DNA of 37,609 nucleotides from an uncultured Ruminococcus sp. (GTDB taxonomy: Bacteria > Bacillota > Clostridia > Oscillospirales > CAG-272). The position numbers were made by a program, and so were the translations under genes. The first letter of the stretch is position 1. Every line of letters begins with the position of its first letter. Positions 1-10,186 of this stretch are shown one piece after another. Under the pieces are notes generated by a model that saw only the letters and a program-made list of their open reading frames with translations, did no database searches and was not told the origin of the DNA. The stretch spans positions 1-37,609 of the forward strand of contig CACWOQ010000017.1 of assembly GCA_902762505.1 (NCBI GenBank). The letters are read 5' to 3'.

Positions 1-210
1 GTCGAGCACGGGCGCGGCAGCGCCGCGAAGACTTCTTCGGGTACCGCAAGCGGGGATTCAATCAGGCTCCGTAAAGCTTCGCCCGGAGACTCGCGCCCCC
101 TCAACTCTCTCGGAGTTGTGGGAGGGGTAAGGGGGTTTGGGGGTCATGAGGGGTGGGACCCCCAAGAGCTTAGAAGCCGCAGAGCACGTCCGGCCGAGTC
201 GTCGAACTGC
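1..210. other. GC-rich hairpin-rich stretch without a convincing gene
   Basis: No reading frame here has both a start with a ribosome binding site and recognisable protein content, although one plus-strand frame stays open from the left edge past 350, which is common in GC-rich DNA. Several strong inverted repeats are visible: arms 13-18/22-27, 102-107/113-118, and a 7-bp G/C arm pair at 139-145/157-163. The long G and C runs differ in texture from the coding DNA around. It may be a dispersed intergenic repeat or the edge of a decayed element; this is inference only. Confidence 0.35.
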
Positions 211-243
211 AGCAAAAACAGCGCCGTACATTACGTACGGCGC
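211..243 (-). terminator. Rho-independent terminator of the flavodiiron gene
   Basis: A perfect 9-bp stem (221-229 with 235-243, loop ATTAC) lies 8 bases beyond the stop codon of the minus-strand flavodiiron gene. On the minus strand it is followed by TGTTTTTGCT, a U-rich tail. This is the standard intrinsic terminator layout. Confidence 0.85.
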
Positions 244-251
244 TTACGTTA

Positions 252-2042
252 TTATTTCAGCGGCTCGAAATCCGCCGCTCCGTGCTTGCAGAGCGGGCAG
301 ACGAAATCCTCCGGCAGCTCGTCGCCTTCGTATACGTATCCGCATATCTTGCAGACGTAGCCTTTTTTGCCCTCGGTCCGGGGCTTCGGCTTCACGTTGT
401 TCTGATAATACGTATAAGTCATCGTTTCGGCGTCGGATACTACTCTGCATTCGGTCACCGTGCAGATGAACATTCCGTGAGTATCGAGATCAACGTACTG
501 CTCGACCTTCAGCGACATGAACGCGTTGATGTACTGCGACAGGAACACGAGCCCGTTATCCGAGCGGTGCACCTGCTGTCCCTCGAACTTGTCCACGCTT
601 CTGCCGGAGCGGAAGCCGTAGCATTCGAATACGGAGAAAGGCGCCTCCGTCGACAGGCAGTTGACGTTCATCACTCCGGTCTGTTTTATGACGTGATGCG
701 AGTAGTTCTGCTTGTTTATCGTCACGGCTATGCGGTTCGGGGTGTTTGTGACCTGCGTTACGGTGTTGACGATGAGTCCGTTGTCCTTTTTGCCGTCGTT
801 GCTCGTCACTACGTACAGACCGTAGCCGATCTTGAACAGAGCGGAAAGATCCTGTTTCGTCACGGGCTTGTCCGAAAGAGCTATATAATCGCGGCACAAC
901 TCGTCGGACAGCGCCTCGATCTGTTCCTTGTTTTCCTCGCTCACGCCGGATTTAATTCTGACCACGGGTTCCGCGAATTTAAGATTCTGGCAGCCCTCGA
1001 GCATCTTCATCATCGTCTTTGCGGCGAGCGGAGCCCACGAGCCGTTCTCTATCAGAGCCACGGTGCGGTTCTTGTATCCGCGCTCGGTCAGGTGCTGTAT
1101 GAATTCACGCATGAACGGGAATATGTCGGCGTTGTACGTCGTTGTGGCAAGTACGATCTTGCCGTATCTGAACGCGTCCTCCACGGCTTCAGCCATATCT
1201 TCTCTCGCCAGGTCGGCGACGGCTACCTTCGGACAGCCCTTCTCCTTCAGCCTGTCGGCTAAGAGCTGAACCGCCTTTTTAGTGTTGCCGTAAACGGACG
1301 TATACGCAATGAAAACGCCTTCCGTCTCGGGCTGATACGTCGACCACAGACCGTAGAGTCTGAGCACCTCGGGTATCGTGTCGGTGAGGACGGGTCCGTG
1401 GAGCGGGCAGATGCGAGCGATATCGAGCGCGGCGGCTTTTTTCAGTACCGCCTGCACCTGTGCGCCGTATTTGCCGACGATGCCGAAATAATACCTTCTC
1501 GCCTCGCACGCCCAGTCCTCTTCAACGTCAAGCGCGCCGAATTTGCCGAAAGCGTCGGCTGAAAACAGCGTTTTTTCGGCGGGGTCATACGTCATCATGA
1601 CCTCGGGCCAGTGTACCATCGGCGCGGCGATGAAGCTGAGCTTGCGCGAACCGAGATCGAGCTCCGAGCCTTCCGAGATCTCTATCCTTCTGTCCGCGTA
1701 ATCGTCGCCGAAGAAGTTTTTCATCATGGGGAACGATTTGGGATTCGATACGATGACGGCGTCGCTGTACGTATTCATGAACAGAGCGATGTTCGACGAA
1801 TGGTCAGGCTCCATATGCTGAACGATGAGATAATCCGGCTTTCTGCCGTTCAGCGCGTTCTGCACGTTGTCAAGCCATTCGTGACCGAATTTCGCGTCGA
1901 CAGTGTCCACCACGGCTGTCTTTTCGTCGATCAGCACGTAAGAGTTGTAAGCCATGCCGTTCGGCACTTCGTACTGTCCCTCGAACAGATCGAGCTTGTG
2001 ATCGTTGACGCCCGCGTAAATGATCTTTTCCGATAATTTCAT
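252..2042 (-). CDS. Flavodiiron protein fused to flavin reductase and rubredoxin domains
   Basis: 596 residues, three parts. The N-terminal metallo-beta-lactamase-like diiron domain carries the family ligands His76, Glu78, Asp80, His81, His144, Asp163 and His215. A flavodoxin domain follows (FMN loop YTSVYGNT near 248-255). From about 400 to 540 comes a flavin-reductase-like FMN domain, and the last ~38 residues are a rubredoxin-like CxxC...CxxC module that lacks the usual loop between its metal sites. Family knowledge: flavodiiron proteins reduce O2 to water and/or NO to N2O in the cytoplasm of anaerobes; the added domains would shorten the electron path from NAD(P)H. Start is supported by GGAG 8 bases upstream. 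It is a single-gene unit with its own promoter and terminator. Whether O2 or NO is preferred cannot be read from sequence. Confidence 0.93.
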   Translation of the reverse strand: MKLSEKIIYAGVNDHKLDLFEGQYEVPNGMAYNSYVLIDEKTAVVDTVDAKFGHEWLDNVQNALNGRKPDYLIVQHMEPDHSSNIALFMNTYSDAVIVSNPKSFPMMKNFFGDDYADRRIEISEGSELDLGSRKLSFIAAPMVHWPEVMMTYDPAEKTLFSADAFGKFGALDVEEDWACEARRYYFGIVGKYGAQVQAVLKKAAALDIARICPLHGPVLTDTIPEVLRLYGLWSTYQPETEGVFIAYTSVYGNTKKAVQLLADRLKEKGCPKVAVADLAREDMAEAVEDAFRYGKIVLATTTYNADIFPFMREFIQHLTERGYKNRTVALIENGSWAPLAAKTMMKMLEGCQNLKFAEPVVRIKSGVSEENKEQIEALSDELCRDYIALSDKPVTKQDLSALFKIGYGLYVVTSNDGKKDNGLIVNTVTQVTNTPNRIAVTINKQNYSHHVIKQTGVMNVNCLSTEAPFSVFECYGFRSGRSVDKFEGQQVHRSDNGLVFLSQYINAFMSLKVEQYVDLDTHGMFICTVTECRVVSDAETMTYTYYQNNVKPKPRTEGKKGYVCKICGYVYEGDELPEDFVCPLCKHGAADFEPLK

Positions 2043-2044
2043 AA

Positions 2045-2176
2045 TTATATCTCCGGTTTTTCAAGAATTTCGTCTTCCCCGTGAAGTCCGTTGAACGTCT
2101 TCACCGCTTCCCCGCCTCCGAAGACCGTAAGAGCCGGTATATACGTGATCCCGCCGAGGCGCGACGTATCAAAACC
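2045..2176 (-). pseudogene. Remnant of a thioredoxin C-terminal half
   Basis: The minus strand encodes 43 residues ending in TAA just before the flavodiiron start. They read like the C-terminal half of thioredoxin, including the cis-proline segment (GITYIPALTVFGGGEAV) and the final helix region. The frame is closed on its 5' side by a TGA at 2177-2179 and has no internal start codon, and the CxxC half is absent. It lies inside the presumed 5' leader of the flavodiiron mRNA. I read it as a deletion relic of a former thioredoxin gene next to the flavodiiron gene. The match is by eye and short. Confidence 0.55.
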
Positions 2177-2195
2177 TCACGCGGTTTTCCTTTCC

Positions 2196-2224
2196 ATTAT
2201 AGTTTATAAGTTGGAACAAAGCAA
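2196..2224 (-). promoter_or_regulatory. Sigma-A type promoter for the flavodiiron gene
   Basis: On the minus strand TTGCTT (2219-2224), a 17-bp spacer and a perfect TATAAT (2196-2201). Transcription would start near 2188, giving a leader of about 145 nt that spans the thioredoxin remnant. Confidence 0.7.
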
Positions 2225-2332
2225 TAACCAATTGATACGGAACTGAAAATTCATTCCGACGGCGGCGCTCGAAAAGTGTTGAAATTTACATATTGTTCTC
2301 AAATTAAAAGTTTCATTGTCTTGTTTGTAGTG

Positions 2333-2338
2333 TATAAT
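2333..2338 (+). promoter_or_regulatory. Possible -10 box for the Wzz/BY-kinase operon
   Basis: A perfect TATAAT lies 49 bases before the start of the Wzz-type gene in an AT-rich stretch (2200-2340). No good -35 hexamer is at the right distance (GTTTCA at 17 bp), so an activator or another start is possible. Between this and the divergent flavodiiron promoter I see nothing else. Confidence 0.45.
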
Positions 2339-2387
2339 GTAACAAAGTTTTTCGGCACGTCCGGTAGGATCATCAGAAAGGAACGTT

Positions 2388-3125
2388 ATGAACGGAAAAG
2401 AAAAAGAACAGGAATATACGATATCCATCATTCAGATACTTAAAATACTCAGAAAGTATCTGATACCGATATTGATCATAACGATAGCAGCGGGCGCAGT
2501 CACGTACGTTATCAGTGCAAAATTCATCAAGCCGAAATACAAGGCGGAGGCTTTGATATACGTTTCGGCAAAGGACTACATGCAGAGCGGTACGATGACG
2601 ACAAGCGACCTCAGCATAGCTAAGCAGCTCGTCAGCACGTACTCAATAATCCTCAAAACGGACGGCGTGCTGAACAAGGTGACCGAAAGGCTCGGCAACC
2701 AGATAACGGCGGCGAAGATCAAGGCCAACCTCAGCGCCTCGGCGGTCAACAACACCGAGGTGTTCACGATAAGCTACGTCGACACGAATCCGGAGCGCGC
2801 GCAGGCGGTCGTAAACGCGATAGCCGACATAGCGCCTGACGAGATAATGAACGTTGTCAAGGCCGGCAACGCCTCCGTTATACAGTGGGCGGCGACGCCT
2901 GTCAATCCGATCTCACCGAACAAGACGAGAAACGCGGCGATCGCCGCGCTCGCGGCGTTCGTGCTGTCGGCGGCGGTATTCATACTCATCTCGCTGCTCG
3001 ACACGCGTATCCGTACCGTGGAGGATCTGACGGACGAATTCGATATGCCCGTGCTCGGATCCATACCGACGATAACAGCGGACCTTTCCGCGGCAGAAAC
3101 AGCGGAGGATGACGACGATGAATAA
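2388..3125 (+). CDS. Wzz/YveK-type polysaccharide chain-length regulator, BY-kinase adaptor
   Basis: 245 residues with the layout of the Wzz family. There is a short cytoplasmic N-terminus, a first membrane segment at about 20-42 after a Lys/Arg patch, an extracytoplasmic domain of ~140 residues, and a Pro-containing segment (SPNK) before the second membrane segment (about 183-205). An acidic cytoplasmic tail follows. In Gram-positive bacteria such proteins activate a separate cytoplasmic tyrosine kinase and control export or length of surface polysaccharide; here the kinase is the next gene. An AAAGGAA ribosome site precedes the ATG. No glycosyltransferase or polymerase gene is nearby, so the polymer is unknown. 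Confidence 0.9.
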   Translation: MNGKEKEQEYTISIIQILKILRKYLIPILIITIAAGAVTYVISAKFIKPKYKAEALIYVSAKDYMQSGTMTTSDLSIAKQLVSTYSIILKTDGVLNKVTERLGNQITAAKIKANLSASAVNNTEVFTISYVDTNPERAQAVVNAIADIAPDEIMNVVKAGNASVIQWAATPVNPISPNKTRNAAIAALAAFVLSAAVFILISLLDTRIRTVEDLTDEFDMPVLGSIPTITADLSAAETAEDDDDE

Positions 3126-3972
3126 GATGCAGAGAAAAGCAAAATCCGTAAACCTCAAGGAATTCAAGATCCTGAACGAGCATACGTCCTTCTCCGTCCG
3201 CGAAGCGTACAGCACCGTAAGAACGAACCTTCTGTTCGCCGCCCACGGTGAAAAATGCGGTATATTCGCGGTATGCGGCGCAAGCGAAAACGCGGGAAAA
3301 TCCCTAACCTGCATAAACGTGGCTATATCGTTTGCCAAGATCGGAAAAAGCGTGCTTATAATCGACTCGGACATGCGTCACCCGTCGGTCAACAAAGCTC
3401 TCCGCATCAAAAAGAACACCGGTCTGTCCGACGTTCTTGCAAAGCTTACGAAGGACATCCCGGTTATCTCCACCGATATAAAGAACCTTTGCATACTCCC
3501 CGCCGGAAGCATACCGCCCAACCCCGCAGAGCTGCTTTATTCAAGCCGCTTCGATAAGGTGCTTGAGGCGTGCTCCGAGCGCTTCGACTATATATTCATC
3601 GACACGCCTCCTCTGAATCTCGTATCGGACGCGGCGCTTCTTTCCGAGAAGGTAGACGGATATATATTCGTTATACGCGCCGGCTCCGACAACAAGCGCG
3701 ACGTCGCAGCCGCGGTAGACACGATCAGGAAGGTTGACGGCAAGATCGCCGGCTTCATCCTGAACGACGTGAATGAAAAGACCGCCGGCTACAAGGGCTA
3801 CGGCAGCTACGGCAAGTACGGAAAGTACGGCAAATACGGCAAATACGGCAAATACGGAAGCCGTTATTCAAGCAAATACGACAACACGGAAACAGCGGAC
3901 AAAAAATTCACCGCGCGTGAAAGCTCCGCGTCAGTAAAACAGGAAGTAAAACAACAGGAAGATGAAAAATGA
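3118..3972 (+). CDS. BY-type tyrosine kinase with Tyr-rich C-terminal tail (CpsD/CapB-like)
   Basis: 284 residues from the ATG at 3118, chosen because GGAGG (3104-3108) sits 9 bases upstream; an in-frame ATG at 3109 abuts the GGAGG and is unlikely. The start overlaps the stop of the Wzz-type gene, so translation is coupled. It shows a Walker A motif (GASENAGKS, about 55-65), a Walker A' (LIIDSDMRHP) and a Walker B (FIDTPP), all typical of BY-kinases. From about 224 to 256 the tail is a run of Gly-Lys-Tyr repeats, the expected site of autophosphorylation. It acts at the membrane with the preceding protein. No cognate PHP-type phosphatase is adjacent; a low-molecular-weight phosphatase lies at 18279-18749. 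Confidence 0.92.
   Translation: MNKMQRKAKSVNLKEFKILNEHTSFSVREAYSTVRTNLLFAAHGEKCGIFAVCGASENAGKSLTCINVAISFAKIGKSVLIIDSDMRHPSVNKALRIKKNTGLSDVLAKLTKDIPVISTDIKNLCILPAGSIPPNPAELLYSSRFDKVLEACSERFDYIFIDTPPLNLVSDAALLSEKVDGYIFVIRAGSDNKRDVAAAVDTIRKVDGKIAGFILNDVNEKTAGYKGYGSYGKYGKYGKYGKYGKYGSRYSSKYDNTETADKKFTARESSASVKQEVKQQEDEK
3793..3859 (+). repeat. Tandem 9-bp repeats encoding Gly-Lys-Tyr
   Basis: Five near-identical copies of GGCAARTAC/GGAAAGTAC run head to tail within the BY-kinase gene and add Tyr residues to its tail. Copies differ mainly at the third base of Gly and Lys codons. Being a multiple of three, gain or loss by slippage would change the Tyr count without breaking the frame. Confidence 0.85.
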
Positions 3973-5266
3973 CCGGGTAGACGCCGCCTCACAGACGGCG
4001 TACGGCTCGGCGGAATACAAACGGTCACAAAAAGCGTATACGATAGAGTGTGCCTTCGAGTACTTCATCTCGCTGCTTGTGACCGACGCTTTTCTCGCCA
4101 AGCTGTTAAGATCCATGGGCGCCGACGACGCGCTCTGCGGTATAATATCCTCTTTTATATCGCTTGCAATGCTATTCCAGCTCTGCGCCCTGCTCGTGGT
4201 CGGCAGGATCAGAAACGTAAAAAAGACCGCAGTCACGGTACATACGGCGGCGCAGCTGCTCTTCACCTCGCTTTATCTCATACCTTTTCTGCCGTTTCCC
4301 GACGAATACAAGCGCCCCGTGTTCATCGCCTGCATGCTCGCGGCGTATCTCGGCAATTACCTCGTCACGTCGGTGATTTTCAAGTGGGGGATGTCGTTCG
4401 TGGATCCCGCGCGCCGCGCGAGATACGCGTCGGTCAAGGAAATGGTGTCGCTCGCCTCGGGCGTTATAGTGTCGCTTTCGATAGGCGCGGCGACGGACGC
4501 GTTCGACGCGGCGGGCAACGTCCGCGGAGGCTTCGCCTTCACGGCGGTATGCATGGCGATCTTCTCGCTGTGCGACCTCATATGCCTGCTTCTGATCAAG
4601 AACGAGCCCGTGAAGGAAAAGACGGAGCGTCAGCCGCTTCTGCCGGCGCTCAAAGCCGTTTTTTCGAACAGGGCTTTCATCCGCGTTCTGCTGATACACT
4701 GCCTGTTCAATATCGCCACATACGCGACAATAGGCTTTATGGGCACGTACAAGCAGGATGAACTCGCGTACACGATAGGTCAGATACAGATAATCAACAC
4801 GGTAGGCGTCGCCGGGAGATTCCTCGCGTCGCGTCCGTTCGGCAGATTCTCCGACAGATTCACTTATTACAAGGGCATAATGCTCGCGCTCGTGATACTC
4901 GCGTCGGCGTTCGCGCTGAACATGTTCACGTCCCCTTCGGCGCGGTGGCTCGTCATAGCGTTCACGCTGCTGCAGAGCGTGAGCTGCGCCGGCACGAGTC
5001 AGAACCTGCTCAACATAACGTACGCGTACGTTCCGGAAAAATATTTCGTCCACGCCACGGTAATCAAAAGCAGCGTGTCCGGCGTCGTCGGCTTCTGCGC
5101 CACGCTCGTGTCCGGCAGACTTCTCTCCGCCGTTCAGGCAAACGGCAACACGTTCCTCGGGATGCACGTTTACAGTCAGCAGCTGCTCTCGGCAATATCG
5201 CTCGCCGTAACTCTGATAACGCTCGCATATATGTGCATAGCTTCGCGGAAAATGAAAACTCAATAA
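3962..5266 (+). CDS. Major facilitator superfamily transporter
   Basis: 434 residues, about 12 hydrophobic segments separated by short loops, with a longer central basic loop near residue 210-220 as in MFS proteins, and an MFS-like motif region (GRFSDR, near residue 300). The ATG at 3962 lies within the last codons of the BY-kinase gene; AGGAAG is directly next to it and another AGGAAG is 15 bases upstream, so the exact start is a little uncertain. Overlap places it in the same operon as the Wzz-type protein and kinase. The substrate cannot be told. It could export a compound linked to surface polymer metabolism or be an unrelated passenger. Confidence 0.85.
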   Translation: MKNDRVDAASQTAYGSAEYKRSQKAYTIECAFEYFISLLVTDAFLAKLLRSMGADDALCGIISSFISLAMLFQLCALLVVGRIRNVKKTAVTVHTAAQLLFTSLYLIPFLPFPDEYKRPVFIACMLAAYLGNYLVTSVIFKWGMSFVDPARRARYASVKEMVSLASGVIVSLSIGAATDAFDAAGNVRGGFAFTAVCMAIFSLCDLICLLLIKNEPVKEKTERQPLLPALKAVFSNRAFIRVLLIHCLFNIATYATIGFMGTYKQDELAYTIGQIQIINTVGVAGRFLASRPFGRFSDRFTYYKGIMLALVILASAFALNMFTSPSARWLVIAFTLLQSVSCAGTSQNLLNITYAYVPEKYFVHATVIKSSVSGVVGFCATLVSGRLLSAVQANGNTFLGMHVYSQQLLSAISLAVTLITLAYMCIASRKMKTQ

Positions 5267-5292
5267 AAAACGCGGTATCAAAACCGCGTTTT
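5267..5292. terminator. Bidirectional terminator between MFS gene and trmL
   Basis: CGCGGT (5271-5276) pairs with ACCGCG (5283-5288), flanked by AAAA and TTTT that extend the stem and give a U-run in both directions. The hairpin sits between two convergent genes, starting right after one stop codon and 3 bases before the other. Confidence 0.9.
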
Positions 5293-5295
5293 CTG

Positions 5296-5790
5296 TTACC
5301 ATTCGTATTTCGTAAGTTTTCCGTCCTCACGCAGGCCTTCGAAATCTCTCTGTCTCAGCACCTCGTATACGGCTACCGCAACGGAATTCGAGAGATTGAG
5401 CGAGCGAAGCGTATCGCGCATCGGTATCCTGACGCACCTGTCAGGGTTGTCGTGCAGAAGCTCCTCCGGCAGACCCTTCGTCTCCTTGCCGAAAACGATG
5501 AAAACGCGCTTCGGATACGTGACGGCGGTATAAGCCCGCGGCGCCTTCGTCGTAAAGAAAAACATCTTTTCGCCTTTGTTTTTCTCGAGAAAATCGGACA
5601 GACCGTCGTAGTACGTTATATCGAGCTTGTCCCAGTAATCGAGCCCCGCGCGTTTCAGCTTTCTGTCGTCGATCTCAAATCCGAGCGGCTTGACGAGGTG
5701 GAGCGACGCCCCGACCGCGGCGCACGTTCTTGCGATATTGCCCGTGTTCTGAGGTATCTCCGGCTCGATAAGAACTATATTTATATCCAT
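5296..5790 (-). CDS. trmL: tRNA (cytidine(34)-2'-O)-methyltransferase, SPOUT family
   Basis: 164 residues, the usual size of TrmL. It has the family N-terminus (IVLIEPEIPQNTGNI), the SPOUT knot motifs with a KETKGLP segment, and the C-terminal SLNLSNSVAVAVYE signature that binds S-adenosylmethionine. The enzyme methylates the ribose of the wobble base in certain leucine tRNAs. AAGGAAG lies before the ATG. It is divergent from secA, with 127 bases between the starts. Confidence 0.95.
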   Translation of the reverse strand: MDINIVLIEPEIPQNTGNIARTCAAVGASLHLVKPLGFEIDDRKLKRAGLDYWDKLDITYYDGLSDFLEKNKGEKMFFFTTKAPRAYTAVTYPKRVFIVFGKETKGLPEELLHDNPDRCVRIPMRDTLRSLNLSNSVAVAVYEVLRQRDFEGLREDGKLTKYEW

Positions 5791-5917
5791 ATGACCACTT
5801 CCTTATGAAAATTTACAAAATACGATTTTATTTGTAGGAGTCTTTTTGTATAATAGCATAAAAAGGAATTGTATTAAATCATCTATTTTTAAATAAACTG
5901 CACCGGAGAAGTAAAAA
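5791..5917. promoter_or_regulatory. Divergent trmL/secA promoter region
   Basis: AT-rich spacer. Toward secA there is a perfect TATAAT (5849-5854) with only a weak -35 (TTTTAT, 17-bp spacing), and GGAG (5905-5908) ahead of the start. Toward trmL a TAAAAT with a poor -35 (TTATAC) at 17 bp is the best candidate. No operator-like dyad stood out. Confidence 0.5.
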
Positions 5918-8662
<2,745 letters not shown>

Positions 8663-8663
8663 T

Positions 8664-9290
8664 ATGGGATTCGGGATCATATTCATAGGATACCTTTTCA
8701 CGGTATTCGACATGGGCTTCATAGTAAATGAAGCCCTTCTCGTGTTTGTATGCAAGCTTCTGTGCTTTTTCGCATACGTGATCCTGCTGTTCGGTCTGCG
8801 CAGATACGCCGCGTATTCGCAGTACGCAAAGTATTCGCTCATCGGAGCCGCGCTTTACGCCGCCGCAATGCTCGGCGAATGCGTTATACAGGCGCTTTGG
8901 ACGTTCGGCGTGATGGAGCAGTCGCTCATGGTCACGGTCAGATCGTATACGTTCACGCTGAACGCCGTGCTCTACGCCCTCACCCACGTCACGCTGTTTT
9001 TCGCGATATACAGGACGGGGATAGAAGTCGAATGCGAAAAAGTCAAAAAAAGCGGGATCCGCTCCGTCGCGGCGACAGGCGCATTCTGCATAATAAACAC
9101 AGCCGCCTCGCTGCCATTATCTCTCGGAGAGGCGTTCTACGTGATAAGATACGCGTTATTCATCGCGGTCACTGTCGTGAACGCCGTCACCGTGTACACG
9201 GCGTACAGATACGTATGTCTTGACACGGAGCTTGAAGCGGAGAGGATGGAGGCGCTTACCGAAAAGACTCACGGCAAAGGAAAAAAGTAA
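8664..9290 (+). CDS. Six-TM integral membrane protein of unknown function
   Basis: 208 residues with about six hydrophobic segments (roughly 4-22, 27-47, 56-78, 93-114, 131-150 and 158-184) and a short charged, Glu/Lys-rich C-terminal tail that should be cytoplasmic. I do not recognise the family. It starts one base after the secA stop and its own TAA shares a base with the truB ATG, so it is translationally coupled to both. This position between a secretion ATPase and a tRNA modification gene does not define a role. Hydrophobicity, uninterrupted frame and coupling make it a real gene. Confidence 0.85.
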   Translation: MGFGIIFIGYLFTVFDMGFIVNEALLVFVCKLLCFFAYVILLFGLRRYAAYSQYAKYSLIGAALYAAAMLGECVIQALWTFGVMEQSLMVTVRSYTFTLNAVLYALTHVTLFFAIYRTGIEVECEKVKKSGIRSVAATGAFCIINTAASLPLSLGEAFYVIRYALFIAVTVVNAVTVYTAYRYVCLDTELEAERMEALTEKTHGKGKK

Positions 9291-10186
9291 TGGAACCGGA
9301 CGGTATAATTTTAATAGACAAGCCGCAGGGAATAACGTCGCACGACGTCGTGTACCGCCTGCGGCGCCTTTTGCGTACTCAGAAGATCGGACATACCGGC
9401 ACTCTTGACCCGGACGCCACGGGTCTTCTCGTCGTTCTGGTCGGACGCGCGGCGAAAGCCGCGGAATACGTGACGGCTGACGCCAAGACCTATGAGGCGA
9501 CGATGACGCTCGGTGTAACGACAGACACGCAGGACGCGACCGGCTCCGTCATCTCGCGCTCCGACGATATCCCGACTCTCTGCGAGGTCACGTCTGCCGT
9601 CGCGTCGTTTGAGGGCGAATACCAGCAGATACCGCCAATGTATTCGGCTCTGAAGCGAGACGGGCGTAAGCTCGTCGACCTCGCGCGGCGCGGCGTAGAA
9701 ATAGAACGCGAGCCGCGAACCGTGTTCATTTCGTCAGTTTCGGCGGAGCAGACGGGATCCCGCGATTATTCGCTCAGAGTCAGCTGCTCAAAAGGGACGT
9801 ACATAAGGACGCTGTGCGACGATATAGGCAAAAAGCTCGGCTGCGGCGCCTGTATGTCGTCTCTGCGGCGTATCCGTTCCGGCGGTTACTCGGTCGACGA
9901 CGCGATACCGCTCGACGAATGCGCAAGGCTGACGTACGAGGAGCTTACCGGCCGTCTCATACCGACGGAAACGCTGTTTTGCGACCTTCCCGTTCTGAAG
10001 CTCTCCGGATTTTTCCTGAAGCTCTGCAAAAGCGGCTGTGAGATATATCAGAAAAAAATAAATACCGGATTTGAAACCGGCGCGCGCGTACGCCTGTACG
10101 ACGATGAAGGCTTTTTCGCTCTCGGTCAGGTCGGAGAGTATGAAGACGGCAGCGCGGTCAAAAGCATCAAGGTATTCAGATTATGA
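9290..10186 (+). CDS. truB: tRNA pseudouridine(55) synthase TruB
   Basis: 298 residues, typical size. The N-terminal IDKPQGITSHDVV and the catalytic block HTGTLDPDATG, with nucleophile Asp40, are canonical. The enzyme makes pseudouridine 55 in the T-loop of tRNAs. The C-terminal part resembles a PUA-like extension. The ATG overlaps the preceding stop (TAATG), and its own stop overlaps the mfd start (ATGA). Confidence 0.97.
   Translation: MEPDGIILIDKPQGITSHDVVYRLRRLLRTQKIGHTGTLDPDATGLLVVLVGRAAKAAEYVTADAKTYEATMTLGVTTDTQDATGSVISRSDDIPTLCEVTSAVASFEGEYQQIPPMYSALKRDGRKLVDLARRGVEIEREPRTVFISSVSAEQTGSRDYSLRVSCSKGTYIRTLCDDIGKKLGCGACMSSLRRIRSGGYSVDDAIPLDECARLTYEELTGRLIPTETLFCDLPVLKLSGFFLKLCKSGCEIYQKKINTGFETGARVRLYDDEGFFALGQVGEYEDGSAVKSIKVFRL

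Noticed and set aside
2045..2197. Reading ATG at 2197 through the in-frame TGA into the thioredoxin remnant as a selenoprotein
   Set aside because: The TGA would fall outside the redox motif, no SECIS-like hairpin follows it, and no ribosome site precedes the ATG, which overlaps the -10 box.
4172..5302. Long open frame antisense to the MFS transporter gene
   Set aside because: Arg/Glu-rich, no known motif, no ribosome site; it mirrors codon bias of the real gene on the other strand.
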